55,651 nt of DNA from Betaproteobacteria bacterium (GTDB lineage Bacteria; Pseudomonadota; Gammaproteobacteria; Burkholderiales; Ga0077523). Within the stretch, counting starts at the first letter, position 1. Every line of letters begins with the position of its first letter. Made by a program: the position numbers and the translations under genes. Below, in pieces: positions 8,265 through 17,027 of this stretch. The stretch lies in NCBI GenBank assembly GCA_016125475.1, contig WGLR01000020.1, positions 1 through 55,651 on the forward strand, in the 5' to 3' direction. Below the pieces are notes generated by a model. That model searched no databases. It saw only the letters and a list, made by a program, of their open reading frames with translations, and had not been told where the DNA came from.

Positions 8265-9299
8265 CTACTGTTCCGGCAGGGATAGCCGTTCCATGAGATA
8301 GCACAGACAGTCCTGCCGGATCACGCGTTCGTCACGTGTGAGCATGGCCGGCATCAGGCTCGCGCGCAATCGCAGTTCTCCGTCGTCGACGGCGAAGATC
8401 CGGCGCGTGATGTCCTCTCCGCTTTCCCCGAACGCCCGCACGGCGTCTCCGCGAGTGACGTGTGCGAGCGCGGTGCCCGACGACATCTCCCTGAAATTCA
8501 GCGCATCGATGTCCGGGCGGAACACGACGTCCGCCGGTGGTCCGTCGAACGACAGCGACACCCCGACATCCGGGCGCACCGTCGCGACGGTGTGAAACAG
8601 ATGCACGTCGCCGTCGCGGACCCGGTGCCCCGGCAGGGCTTCCATGTGGAGGCACGCTTCGACCAGTTCCGCGGCACGTTCGATGCCGGCGACGTCGCCC
8701 GCCTTGCCGCATTCGCACGTGATCGACGGCACGAATTCTGCGAACGCGGCCGACTGCACGCCGAGCGGGGTCCTGAAGTACACCACCGTCCGGCCGAAAA
8801 GGCTCGCGAGCTGGAGAAACGGCTGGTCCAGTCGCGTCACGCAGGCGTAGTGCGGATTGAGTCCGGTGTTGTTATGCAGGTCGATGCTCGCGAAGGTCCC
8901 GGCGCGGTGCATCGACGCCGTGACGTCGCGCATGATCGCCGCCTCGGCGCTTTCCGTATCCGGTGTGCCGGGCCAGACGCGGTTGTAGTCGGGCTGGTCG
9001 TCGAGCCGCCGTACGCCTGCGCGTGCCGCTTCCACGTTGCCGACGAAGATCGCCAGCGCTCTCGGAAGCGTGCCGCCGGCGTGATGCTTCAGGACCAGCT
9101 GGATCGCCCGAAGGCCGACGTCCTCGTTGCCGTGCAGCAGGATCGAGACGAACAGTGCGGGTGCGCGACGTCCGTCGAGCCGGATGAGCGTGGGGCCGGG
9201 CAGGATCTCGTGCAGGTCGGGGGCGTCGACGTCGAGGAAGCCGGGCGGAACGGTGTTCCGTGTCAGGAGCGAGACCGGTCGGGGATGAGGATCGTTCAC
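8265..9299 (-). CDS. Succinylglutamate desuccinylase/aspartoacylase-family zinc peptidase (M14-like)
   Basis: A 344-residue enzyme with the zinc-binding HGNED motif (His56, Glu59), an NRVWPG motif with the substrate-binding Arg107, the third zinc ligand in SIDLHNNTGLNPHYA (His142) and a later TCECGKAGD segment with the likely catalytic Glu. The family hydrolyses N-acyl amino acids or small amides in the cytoplasm. It is preceded by a glutamate-cysteine ligase-like gene with only 3 bases between stop and start, so the two are almost surely one operon. That suggests a gamma-glutamyl or N-acyl amino-acid pathway, but the substrate is inferred only from context. Confidence 0.85.
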   Translation of the reverse strand: MNDPHPRPVSLLTRNTVPPGFLDVDAPDLHEILPGPTLIRLDGRRAPALFVSILLHGNEDVGLRAIQLVLKHHAGGTLPRALAIFVGNVEAARAGVRRLDDQPDYNRVWPGTPDTESAEAAIMRDVTASMHRAGTFASIDLHNNTGLNPHYACVTRLDQPFLQLASLFGRTVVYFRTPLGVQSAAFAEFVPSITCECGKAGDVAGIERAAELVEACLHMEALPGHRVRDGDVHLFHTVATVRPDVGVSLSFDGPPADVVFRPDIDALNFREMSSGTALAHVTRGDAVRAFGESGEDITRRIFAVDDGELRLRASLMPAMLTRDERVIRQDCLCYLMERLSLPEQ

Positions 9300-9302
9300 G
9301 GA

Positions 9303-10736
9303 TTACGTTGTCCAGTCGTGCACGGGCAGACCGGATTTCTGGCGCGCGAGGTACTCGCGTGTGAGGACGTGCGGGTCGCCGTGACAGGTGTTCATGAAGG
9401 CGCACTGCCACCGGGCACCCGTGCGTCCGGAACGTATCCGCCGCTCGACCACTTCGAGTACCCGGATGGCGTAGGGGCCGGCCGCACCGATCAGGGCGAG
9501 GCCTTCCTCCGCGCGGGGAATGAGTTCGTCCAGCATGTGCGTGCGCAGCACGCACTCGCGTCCGGCCGTCGTCGTGACCGTCGCATCGAGGCCGTACCTG
9601 GCCGCGGCGTAGAAGTTGTCGCGTGCGGCGGCGAACGGGAGCGTCAGCTCCGGCGGTTCTTCCTGCGTGGCCAGTGCTGCAACCAGTCCGTAGAAGAAGA
9701 CGAGGTTGGCCATCATGTCCGCGATCGACGGACCGGCGGCCATGACGCGATGTTCGAGACGCAGATGCGGGGTGCCGTCGGGCTCGAAACCGATGAGCGG
9801 GCGGTTCCAGCGCCAGATCGTGCCGTTGTGCAGCCTGAGATTGGGCAGCCGTCCGGGTGGGTCGGGGAGCACGAGCGGCAGCATGATCGGGAACAGGTCG
9901 AGGTTCTCGCGGAACACTTCCGCGACGGACCACGATGCGTAACCTGTGCCGAAGCCTACGCGCGGAACGGTCGCTTGCAGCCCGTCCGCGAAGCTGCCGA
10001 CGGCCACTGCCTGCTCGAAGAGCGGAATCCGGGTCTCTTCCCAGAGACGGTGACCGAACAGGAACGGGGAGTTCGCGGCGGCCGCCACGGTCGCTGCCGA
10101 CGCGATCAGCGAAGCATTGAACCAGCGGGCGGCCGAGGCGGGCGAGAGCTGAAGGTGTCCCTGGAAAGACGTGGCGCCGGCCTCGAGCATGACGTCCGAG
10201 TGCTGTGTGCGCAGGTGCTCGACGCCGGGAATGTCGAGGGAGATTGCGCGACCTCGGCGCTGTCGCAGAACCTGCTCGTTGAGGGCACGGTAGCGGCCGG
10301 AATCCGACATGCTGGCAGGGGACAGATCGGACTCGCGAAGCGTGGGGAGGATGCCTATCGACAGGATGTCGAGGCCCAGCGAGGCCGCCGCCGCAGAGCA
10401 GGCGGCCCACGTTGCCTCCAGCTCTGCGTGCAATCGCGCGAGGCCGGCGTCGGTGACCGGTTGCGGGGTGGCGTTCAGCTCGACGTTGAATCTGGCCAGT
10501 TCGTGAACGACGTCGGTGCGGTCCAGCACCCAGAGAAACGCGTCGTTCGCGGGCGCGGGCGTGCCGTCCGGACGAGTCAGCCATGCCTCGAGCTCGATGC
10601 CGGCCATCGGTGCGGAACTTGCGAGCCGACCTTCCTCGAACCATTGCCTGAGGAGACCCGTCTCAGTCACGAGTCGCCCGCGGAACTGTTCGAAGTCCCT
10701 CTGGCGAAAGTGCTGGTCGGCAATTTCCTGTCCCAT
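9303..10736 (-). CDS. Glutamate-cysteine ligase-like protein (GCS2 family)
   Basis: I start at MGQEIADQHF (10736). The upstream part of the open frame has no family signal. The 477-residue product has the GCS2-type Glu-x-Glu motif in GIELEAWL (residues 48-50), an LSPASM segment, a central FQGHLQLSP and NSPFLFGHRLWEETRIPLF, and a metal-binding R-H-N-G-T-I-W-RWN region. GCS2 enzymes ligate glutamate to cysteine or other amines using ATP. Coupling to an aspartoacylase-like gene (3-base gap) suggests a paired synthesis/breakdown role rather than glutathione alone. It diverges from the secretion operon starting at 11024. Confidence 0.82.
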   Translation of the reverse strand: MGQEIADQHFRQRDFEQFRGRLVTETGLLRQWFEEGRLASSAPMAGIELEAWLTRPDGTPAPANDAFLWVLDRTDVVHELARFNVELNATPQPVTDAGLARLHAELEATWAACSAAAASLGLDILSIGILPTLRESDLSPASMSDSGRYRALNEQVLRQRRGRAISLDIPGVEHLRTQHSDVMLEAGATSFQGHLQLSPASAARWFNASLIASAATVAAAANSPFLFGHRLWEETRIPLFEQAVAVGSFADGLQATVPRVGFGTGYASWSVAEVFRENLDLFPIMLPLVLPDPPGRLPNLRLHNGTIWRWNRPLIGFEPDGTPHLRLEHRVMAAGPSIADMMANLVFFYGLVAALATQEEPPELTLPFAAARDNFYAAARYGLDATVTTTAGRECVLRTHMLDELIPRAEEGLALIGAAGPYAIRVLEVVERRIRSGRTGARWQCAFMNTCHGDPHVLTREYLARQKSGLPVHDWTT

Positions 10737-11023
10737 GGTGGGTCCTGTAAGGAACGCGCGATTAAATCCTGCATCGCGCCACCGTGACTTGTGGCAGGTC
10801 AAGACTAACGCAACCACCGGATGCATCGCACCGGAGTCGTTCGTTCGCGTCTCGTCGCCCGCGTCCGGCCGGGCGCGACGATGTCGTCGGGCGCAATTGC
10901 ATCGGGGCGGGTCCGGCGCTATTTTTCCGGGGCGTGTGACGTTTCCTTTACGGTTTTGTGTTGTTTCGTCACCGCGTCGTCACATCCGCACGTTACGCTG
11001 CCTCCCCATTCGAAAGGAACGAG

Positions 11024-11524
11024 ATGGAGACTTCCAAGTTGTTGGTTTATCTCGATACCCCGGGCATCACCGGGGATCTCCGGATGCGGCAGCAGACGCG
11101 TCGCCCGCGGACCGCGCGGCGCGTGGCCGGTTTCACGCTGCTCGAACTCCTGGTCGTGATCGTGATCATCGGCCTGCTCGCGGGATACGTCGGACCCAAG
11201 TATTTCGCCCAGCTGGGCAAGTCCGAAGTCAAGGTGGCGAGGGCGCAGATCGATGCATTCGAAAAGGCACTGGACACCTACCGGCTGGACGTGGGAAAGT
11301 ATCCCACCACCGAGCAGGGCCTCGCCGCCCTGCAGACGCGCCCGGAAAACGAGCCGAAGTGGGCGGGGCCCTACCTCAAGAAGTCCATCCCGCTGGATCC
11401 GTGGGGCCATCCATACCAGTACCGCTCGCCCGGGGAGAGGGGTGATGTGGACATCTTTTCCTACGGAAAGGATGGTCAGCCCGGGGGTGAGGGTGAGAAT
11501 CAGGACATCGGCAACTGGAACTGA
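11024..11524 (+). CDS. gspG: Type II secretion major pseudopilin GspG
   Basis: The 166-residue product carries a type III prepilin leader with cleavage at AG/FTLLELLVV (Phe37 becomes residue 1, Glu at +5), followed by a hydrophobic helix and the GspG signature KYPTTEQGL-AL-TRP. C-terminal WAGPYLKKSIPLDPWGHPYQY is the calcium-loop/domain typical of GspG. The leader is long (36 residues) if it starts at 11024. ATG 11084 would give a more usual 16-residue leader. I kept 11024 for its AAAGGAAC site. It is the first gene of the secretion operon and diverges from the GCS gene. Confidence 0.93.
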   Translation: METSKLLVYLDTPGITGDLRMRQQTRRPRTARRVAGFTLLELLVVIVIIGLLAGYVGPKYFAQLGKSEVKVARAQIDAFEKALDTYRLDVGKYPTTEQGLAALQTRPENEPKWAGPYLKKSIPLDPWGHPYQYRSPGERGDVDIFSYGKDGQPGGEGENQDIGNWN

Positions 11525-11681
11525 CTCGACGGCGTGCCACGTGCCGCGCGCCGGCCGGCGCACGCGGACCGGCCGGGCCGGCATGGTTCCGAACGGTCTG
11601 ACGGTCTGCAGATGGCGCTCCGGACTCCGGGGGCGCACCATTGTGCGTGAGTGTCTCCCGACTTCCGGGTGCTGAGCGTCG

Positions 11682-12872
11682 ATGCGATTCCGGGTCAAAG
11701 CCATGAAAGCGGGTGAGGGCGTCGTGTCTCTCGAACTCGACGCGCGTGATTCCGCGGACGCGCGCACGCAGGCGTCGGGCAAAGGTTATGCGGTGCTTTC
11801 CGTGCAGGGGGGGAGTGCACTGACCTGGCAGGGCTTCCGTCCGCGACACCGCTTCCCGCTGCTGCTCTTCACCCAGGAACTCCTCGCGCTCCTGCAGTCC
11901 GGCATCAGCCTCGTCGAGGCCCTGGAAACGCTCGCGGAGAAGGAGTCGCGTCCCGAGACGAAGGCGGTGCTCGAGAAACTGCTCGAGGCCCTCTACGAGG
12001 GCAAGCCGTTTTCCAGTGCGCTGCACCTGGTCCCCGAGGCGTTCCCGGGTCTTTACACGGCTTCGGTGCGTGCCAGCGAGCGCACGGGAGACCTGCCCGA
12101 GGCACTCTCGCGCTACGTCGCATACCAGACCCAGATCGATCTCGTCCGGAAGAAGCTCGTCAGCGCGTCCATCTACCCCGTCATCCTGATCAGCGTGGGT
12201 GGCCTCGTGACGCTGTTCCTGCTCGGCTACGTCGTTCCCCGGTTCTCGCACGTGTACGAGGACATGGGCGACAACATCCCGTTCATGTCCCGGCTGCTGA
12301 TGCACTGGGGCCAACTCATCGAGTCGAACGGCGTGCTCATGGGCATCCTGTTCCTCGGAACGCTCGCGGCGACAGGCTGGTGGCTCGCGCAGCCCGGAAC
12401 GCGAGCGCGCATCCTCGGATTGTTCCGGACCATACCCGCGATGGGTGAGAGGGTGCGCATCTATCAGCTCACGCGCTTCTACCGCACCCTCGGCATGCTG
12501 CTGTCTGGCGGCATCTCGATCGTGCCGGCACTTTCCATGGTCTCCGGTCTGCTGGACCCCGAGCTTCGCGGCAGGCTGGACAACGCGGCGAGGATGATCC
12601 GGGAAGGACGTTCGATCTCCGTCGCGATGGAGACGTGCGGTCTCACGACGCCGGTGTCCCTGCGACTGCTCAGGGTCGGCGAGCGCAGCGGACAGATGGG
12701 CGAGATGATGGAACGCATCGCGGCGTTTCACGACGAGGAACTCGCCCGGTGGGTGGAATGGTTCACGAAGACGTTCGAGCCGCTGCTGATGGCGTTCATC
12801 GGCATCGTGATCGGCGGCATCGTGGTCCTCATGTACATGCCGATCTTCGAGCTCGCGGGGAGCATCCAGTGA
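11682..12872 (+). CDS. gspF: Type II secretion inner-membrane platform protein GspF
   Basis: The 396-residue polytopic protein has the T2SSF tandem domains: the first with LFTQELLALLQSGISLVEALE (residues 65-85), the second repeating the pattern as LTRFYRTLGMLLSGGISIVPAL. Three hydrophobic spans sit near residues 165-190, 225-245 and 370-390, the last next to the C-terminal IGGIVVLMYMPIFELAG. Length and domain order are standard. GspF is the membrane platform that links the ATPase to the pseudopilus. Its stop overlaps the gspE GTG by 4 bases (GTGA), evidence of translational coupling. Confidence 0.95.
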   Translation: MRFRVKAMKAGEGVVSLELDARDSADARTQASGKGYAVLSVQGGSALTWQGFRPRHRFPLLLFTQELLALLQSGISLVEALETLAEKESRPETKAVLEKLLEALYEGKPFSSALHLVPEAFPGLYTASVRASERTGDLPEALSRYVAYQTQIDLVRKKLVSASIYPVILISVGGLVTLFLLGYVVPRFSHVYEDMGDNIPFMSRLLMHWGQLIESNGVLMGILFLGTLAATGWWLAQPGTRARILGLFRTIPAMGERVRIYQLTRFYRTLGMLLSGGISIVPALSMVSGLLDPELRGRLDNAARMIREGRSISVAMETCGLTTPVSLRLLRVGERSGQMGEMMERIAAFHDEELARWVEWFTKTFEPLLMAFIGIVIGGIVVLMYMPIFELAGSIQ

Positions 12873-14560
12873 ATCCGCGCGACTTCGACGTTTCGACCGC
12901 CTTCACGCGCGAGCAGCTCGAGCAGGCGCGCGCGACGGCGGCTGCAACCGGCAAGCGCGTGGTGGAATGCCTCGAATCGGCCTCCGAGTGGACAGAGGAT
13001 GCGTTCCTCCACGCACTGGGCCTCACGATCGGCCGGCCCGTCATGACGATGTCCGGCCTGCACGAGGCCGTGCCCGCCTACGAGATCCTTCCCTACTCCG
13101 AGGCGCTCGCGCACGAGTGCGCGCTGGTCCGCGACGGCGACGGGAATCTCGTGCTCGTGCACGCGGATCCGTTCGACACACGCTTCCGCCTGTGGGCCGA
13201 CGAAAGAGTCGTGCAGCCGTTCGAACTGCGTCTCGTGCGCCACGACGACCTGGTGGCATACCTCGCCCGACAGGGGGAGTCCCTGCGCGCGATGGAGAGC
13301 CTCGTGGTGGAGTCCCGCAGCGAGGCCGAAGGCAATCGGGGCGTCGAGGACCTCTCGCTCAAGACGATCAGCGCGGACACGAGTCCGGTCGTGCGTCTCG
13401 TGCACTCCACGCTCTACGACGCACTCAAGAGCGGAGTGAGCGACATCCATCTGGAGACGACGGCGTCCGGCCTGATCATCAAGTACCGGATCGACGGCGT
13501 GCTCTCCAACGTGAGCCAGATGTCCGGCCTCGAGATGGCCGAGCAGGTCGTGTCCCGGATCAAGGTGATGTCGGAACTCGACATCGCCGAACGTCGCGTG
13601 CCGCAGGACGGGCGCTTCAAGGTGTCGGTCAAGGGGCGGGAGATCGACTTCCGCGTGTCCATCATGCCGTCGATCTTCGGCGAGGACGCCGTGCTCCGGA
13701 TCCTCGACAAGCAGAGTCTCGCGGATCAGGTGAAGGGTCTGTCCCTGGACAGCCTCGGATTCGACGACTCCACGAAGGTCTGGCTGCGCAGGCTGTCCGG
13801 CGAGCCCTACGGCATGCTGCTCGTGACCGGCCCGACGGGAAGCGGCAAGACCACCACGCTCTATGCGGCGATCTCGGAGATCAACCACGGCCAGGACAAG
13901 CTCATCACGATCGAGGACCCGGTCGAGTACCAGCTGCCCGGCGTGCTGCAGATTCCCGTCAACGAGAAGAAGGGGCTCACCTTCGCGCGCGGGCTGCGCT
14001 CGATCCTGCGCCACGATCCGGACAAGATCATGGTGGGCGAGATCCGCGACGCCGAGACCGCACAGATCGCGATACAGGCGGCACTCACCGGACACCTCGT
14101 GTTCACGACGGTGCACGCGAACAATGTCTTCGACGTGCTGGGCCGTTTCACGCACATGGGCGTGGATCCGTACAGCTTCGTGTCGGCGCTGAACGGGATC
14201 GTGGCGCAGAGGCTCGTGCGCGTTAACTGCACGCACTGTCTCGTCGGCGAGGAGCCGAACGACGAACTGCTCGCCGACTCGGGGCTCACGCGTGCGGAGG
14301 TCTCGCACTACCGGTTCCAGGCGGGACGCGGGTGCGGCCACTGTCGCGGCACCGGCTTTCGCGGCCGCAAGGCCATTGCGGAGATGCTCGTGCTCTCCGA
14401 CGAACTGCGCGAGATGATCACGTCGCGGGAATCCATACGCCGCATCAAGGACGCGGCGAGACGATCCGGGACGAAGTTCCTGCGCGACTCCGCGCTCGCA
14501 CTCGTCGCGTCCGGCGAGACGACGCTTCAGGAGATCAATCGTGTCACCCTGGTGGCGTGA
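12869..14560 (+). CDS. gspE: Type II secretion/type IV pilus-type ATPase GspE
   Basis: A 563-residue AAA-type ATPase. The start is GTG 12869 overlapping the gspF stop; the frame upstream of it is gspF in another phase. Walker A is GPTGSGKTTT (near residue 321), the Asp box contains ITIEDPVEYQL, Walker B is IMVGEIRDAET (near 390), and the His box lies in LTGHLVFTTVHAN. Late in the protein are CTHC (about 454) and CGHC (about 488), the tetracysteine zinc module of GspE. It powers pseudopilin assembly from the cytoplasmic face. It overlaps the next gene by 20 bases. Confidence 0.95.
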   Translation: MNPRDFDVSTAFTREQLEQARATAAATGKRVVECLESASEWTEDAFLHALGLTIGRPVMTMSGLHEAVPAYEILPYSEALAHECALVRDGDGNLVLVHADPFDTRFRLWADERVVQPFELRLVRHDDLVAYLARQGESLRAMESLVVESRSEAEGNRGVEDLSLKTISADTSPVVRLVHSTLYDALKSGVSDIHLETTASGLIIKYRIDGVLSNVSQMSGLEMAEQVVSRIKVMSELDIAERRVPQDGRFKVSVKGREIDFRVSIMPSIFGEDAVLRILDKQSLADQVKGLSLDSLGFDDSTKVWLRRLSGEPYGMLLVTGPTGSGKTTTLYAAISEINHGQDKLITIEDPVEYQLPGVLQIPVNEKKGLTFARGLRSILRHDPDKIMVGEIRDAETAQIAIQAALTGHLVFTTVHANNVFDVLGRFTHMGVDPYSFVSALNGIVAQRLVRVNCTHCLVGEEPNDELLADSGLTRAEVSHYRFQAGRGCGHCRGTGFRGRKAIAEMLVLSDELREMITSRESIRRIKDAARRSGTKFLRDSALALVASGETTLQEINRVTLVA

Positions 14561-15374
14561 GCAGGTCGTCGCCCGGATCGCGCCGGGGACGATCACGCTG
14601 GCGCGGCACGCACGCGGGCCGCAGCGGTCCGTTCTCGAACGCGACACGATTCCCGTGGCGGCGAACGAGTCCGCCGTGGCGCCGTGGCGGGCGTGTCTGG
14701 ACACCCTCGCGGGCGCGATGCAGGACAGGCGCTGGCGGGCGGCGGGACTCGCGATCGAGGTGTCGGCACATTTCTGTCGCTGGATGCTGCTCCCGCCGAA
14801 TCCCGCGATCGCTACGGACGACGAGTGGCTGGCCTACGCCCGGGTGGAACTTGCCGGTGTGCACGGCGACCGGTCGAACGACTGGGACATCCGCCTGGGA
14901 GAGCAGCAGCCCCGTGCCGCAGTCCCCGTGTGTGCGATGGATCGCGAACTCGTTTCGGAAGCTCGGGCTGCATGCAATGTGGCGAAGGTCAGGTTCGATT
15001 CGCTCGCACCGGCATACGCGGCGGCGTTCAACGCGCATGCTCCCGCATTCCGTGCGACCGTGTCGGCGTTCGCACAGATCGAAAGCGGACGCCTCACGCT
15101 TGCAGTACTGGAGCGCGGGCGCTGGCGGGCGCTCGCCACGGCGCGCGTCAACGGCCCTGCGGCCCGTGTACTGGAAACCGAGCTGCTGGGCATGGAGACG
15201 CAGGGGCTCATCCCCTCCGGCACCCGGCGCCTGTACGTCCTCCCTGACGACCGGACGGAAGTGCTGCCGGCACGCATCGGGGAGTGGGACGTTGCCGTGC
15301 GCACCGCCGAGTCGCGACGTCCGGGGCTTGCCCGGCGTGGTCCGCTGTCCGCGGCGAAAGGGCCGATACCGTGA
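14541..15374 (+). CDS. PilM/GspL-cytoplasmic-domain-like protein
   Basis: The 277-residue product begins MSPWWREQVVARI. It lacks a membrane segment and has an actin-like PilM/GspL pattern: IEVSAHFCRWMLLP strand, EWLAYARVEL, a central DSLAPAYAAAF region and a C-terminal LYVLPDDRTEVLP. It begins with GTG overlapping the end of gspE and ends in a GTGA overlap with the next gene. Position immediately after gspE and before PilN/PilO-like genes makes a PilM role likely: a cytoplasmic ring component that binds the PilN tail. Sequence similarity is weak, so this call rests partly on synteny. Confidence 0.72.
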   Translation: MSPWWREQVVARIAPGTITLARHARGPQRSVLERDTIPVAANESAVAPWRACLDTLAGAMQDRRWRAAGLAIEVSAHFCRWMLLPPNPAIATDDEWLAYARVELAGVHGDRSNDWDIRLGEQQPRAAVPVCAMDRELVSEARAACNVAKVRFDSLAPAYAAAFNAHAPAFRATVSAFAQIESGRLTLAVLERGRWRALATARVNGPAARVLETELLGMETQGLIPSGTRRLYVLPDDRTEVLPARIGEWDVAVRTAESRRPGLARRGPLSAAKGPIP

Positions 15375-15913
15375 GCGCGCGCACGCTCCGGATGGACTTC
15401 TCGCGCCCCCGGTCGTCGGGCAGGCTCCTTGGCAGCATTCTCCTGGTCGCCGGTATCGCCACCGGGGCACTTCTCTACGGCGAGTACGCCGACCTCCAGG
15501 CCGAGCGCGCCCGGTGGGCGGACCGGCTCGCGGACACGCAGCGGCTCGCCCGACGTGCGTTGCCGAGCCTGGCTGCCGAGGAGGCCCCGAGCCGGGAGGT
15601 TGCACTCGAGATCGGTCGTGCCAATGAAGTGCTCGACCAGCTCAATCTGGGCTGGGACCGGCTTTTCGGGGACATCGAATCCGCCGTCACCCCGGACGTC
15701 GCGATGCTCGGCATCCAGCCCAACCCGCGTGCACGGTCCGTCACGATCGACGGCGAAGCGAAGGACCTGAACGGTCTGCTCACCTTTCTCGCGCGCCTGG
15801 AAGGTACGTCCAGCATGGATCGCGTGTTCCTCGCCTCCCACGAGGTGCGCACCTCCGATCCGCAGCGGCCCATCGACTTCAAGATTCAGGCGACATGGAC
15901 ATCCGTGCGATAG
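15371..15913 (+). CDS. PilN/GspL-like assembly protein
   Basis: The start is GTG 15371 overlapping the previous stop (GTGA). The 180-residue protein has a short cytoplasmic N-terminus (beginning MSARTLRMDF), one transmembrane helix around residues 20-40, a heptad-like helix (about 45-90) and a ferredoxin-like C-terminal part with PNPRARSVTIDGEAKDLNGL, matching the PilN periplasmic domain. PilN forms a heterodimer with PilO to couple the cytoplasmic ring to the secretin. It overlaps the next gene by 19 bases. The fold is inferred from pattern and position; no strong single motif exists in this family. Confidence 0.75.
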   Translation: MSARTLRMDFSRPRSSGRLLGSILLVAGIATGALLYGEYADLQAERARWADRLADTQRLARRALPSLAAEEAPSREVALEIGRANEVLDQLNLGWDRLFGDIESAVTPDVAMLGIQPNPRARSVTIDGEAKDLNGLLTFLARLEGTSSMDRVFLASHEVRTSDPQRPIDFKIQATWTSVR

Positions 15914-16470
15914 GCGAAGACGCGCAATGGCTGCTGCGCCGAGAGGGCGCCCGCCTCAAGTGGCGCGGGCTCGCTGGTCTGGCGCTGTTCGCCGCCGTGG
16001 CGGGTCTCGCCGTCACGCTCGTGTGGCCGGTCCGCAGCGATGTCGCGAACCTCAAGGCCGAGGTAGCCGGGCTGCGGGCACGCCTGAAAGCGCAGACCCG
16101 GGCGGGTGGCGAGTCGCGGGCAGCGCCGACGAGAGCCGACCAGCTCGATACGTTCTATGCATTCTTCCCGGCCACGCGCTCTCTGCCGGACTGGGTGGGG
16201 CAGATTCACAACGCTGCGCAGCGCAACGGGCTTTCGCTCGATCGCGGAGATTACCGGCTGCAGCAGCACGCCGGCGAGAAGCTGCTGCGCTACGAAGTGA
16301 GGCTTCCCGTGAAAGGGTCCTATCCCCAGTTGCGCGGGTTCATCGCCGAGGTGTTGCACAAGGTGCCGGCCGCGTCCCTCGAGAACGTGACGCTCAAGCG
16401 GGACGACATTCATGCCCCGGATCTGGACGCCCGGCTCACCTTCGTGATCTTTCTCGGAGACGGCACGTGA
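15895..16470 (+). CDS. PilO/GspM-like assembly protein
   Basis: The 191-residue product has a cytoplasmic tail, one transmembrane helix near residues 26-46, a coiled-coil stretch (about 47-68, rich in Leu and Arg) and a C-terminal ferredoxin-like domain containing LPDWVGQIHNAAQRNGL and the strand RYEVRLPVKGSYPQLRGFI. This is the PilO layout. It partners PilN in the inner-membrane alignment complex. Its stop codon overlaps the next start in a GTGA junction. The family is identified by domain order and operon position. Confidence 0.75.
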   Translation: MDIRAIGEDAQWLLRREGARLKWRGLAGLALFAAVAGLAVTLVWPVRSDVANLKAEVAGLRARLKAQTRAGGESRAAPTRADQLDTFYAFFPATRSLPDWVGQIHNAAQRNGLSLDRGDYRLQQHAGEKLLRYEVRLPVKGSYPQLRGFIAEVLHKVPAASLENVTLKRDDIHAPDLDARLTFVIFLGDGT

Positions 16471-17027
16471 AGCTCGGTACCGGACCGAGACGCGTGCTGC
16501 TCTTCGGCGCGCTTGCGCTGACGCTCGTGGCCGTGAAATGGGTCGACAGCAACGATTCCGGCGGTGCCGAAGGCGCGCGGGAAGCATCGCGCATGACGCG
16601 CCCGTACCGGGAGGCAGCGAACGGCCGTTCCGGCAGTGGTCGCGCACGCGCAGACTCCGCGAGCGTCTCCATCGATCTTTCCAGGCTCGAGCGTGCTCCG
16701 TCGGGCAAGGTCTCCGACGCGTTCGCGTCGAGGAACTGGGAACCGCCTCCTCCGCCGATGAGTGTCCGGGAAATGCGGGAGCGCGAGGCGCCTCCTCCCC
16801 CGCCTCCTCCGCCGCAGGCACCGCCTCTGCCGTTCACCTATCTCGGAATGCTGGCGGAGTCCGGGAGGACCACGGTCTTCCTCGCGCGCGGTACACGCGA
16901 CATCGCGGCGGCCGTGGGCGAGACGATCGATGGCACCTACCGCGTCGAGGCCATCACGCCGGAACGCATCGAACTCACCTATCTGCCGCTCTCGCAGCGG
17001 CAGTCACTTTCTCTGGGGAACCCATGA
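16467..17027 (+). CDS. PilP/GspC-like secretin-linking protein
   Basis: The start is GTG 16467 inside a GTGA overlap; the upstream frame is antisense-like shadow. The 186-residue product has one N-terminal transmembrane helix (residues 8-24), a disordered Ser/Arg-rich and then proline-rich linker containing an unbroken run of eight prolines, and a C-terminal small beta domain beginning LPFTYLGMLAESG. That domain resembles the GspC homology region and the PilP beta domain, which contact the secretin N-terminal domains. The proline linker would let it span the periplasm. It overlaps gspD by 4 bases (ATGA). Confidence 0.75.
   Translation: MKLGTGPRRVLLFGALALTLVAVKWVDSNDSGGAEGAREASRMTRPYREAANGRSGSGRARADSASVSIDLSRLERAPSGKVSDAFASRNWEPPPPPMSVREMREREAPPPPPPPPQAPPLPFTYLGMLAESGRTTVFLARGTRDIAAAVGETIDGTYRVEAITPERIELTYLPLSQRQSLSLGNP

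Noticed and set aside
8460-10787. 775-codon plus-strand frame opposite the aspartoacylase and ligase genes
   Set aside because: The minus-strand genes have clear catalytic motifs; this frame has none.
12728-14704. 658-codon minus-strand frame opposite gspE
   Set aside because: gspE is unmistakable on the plus strand; the antisense frame mirrors its codon bias.
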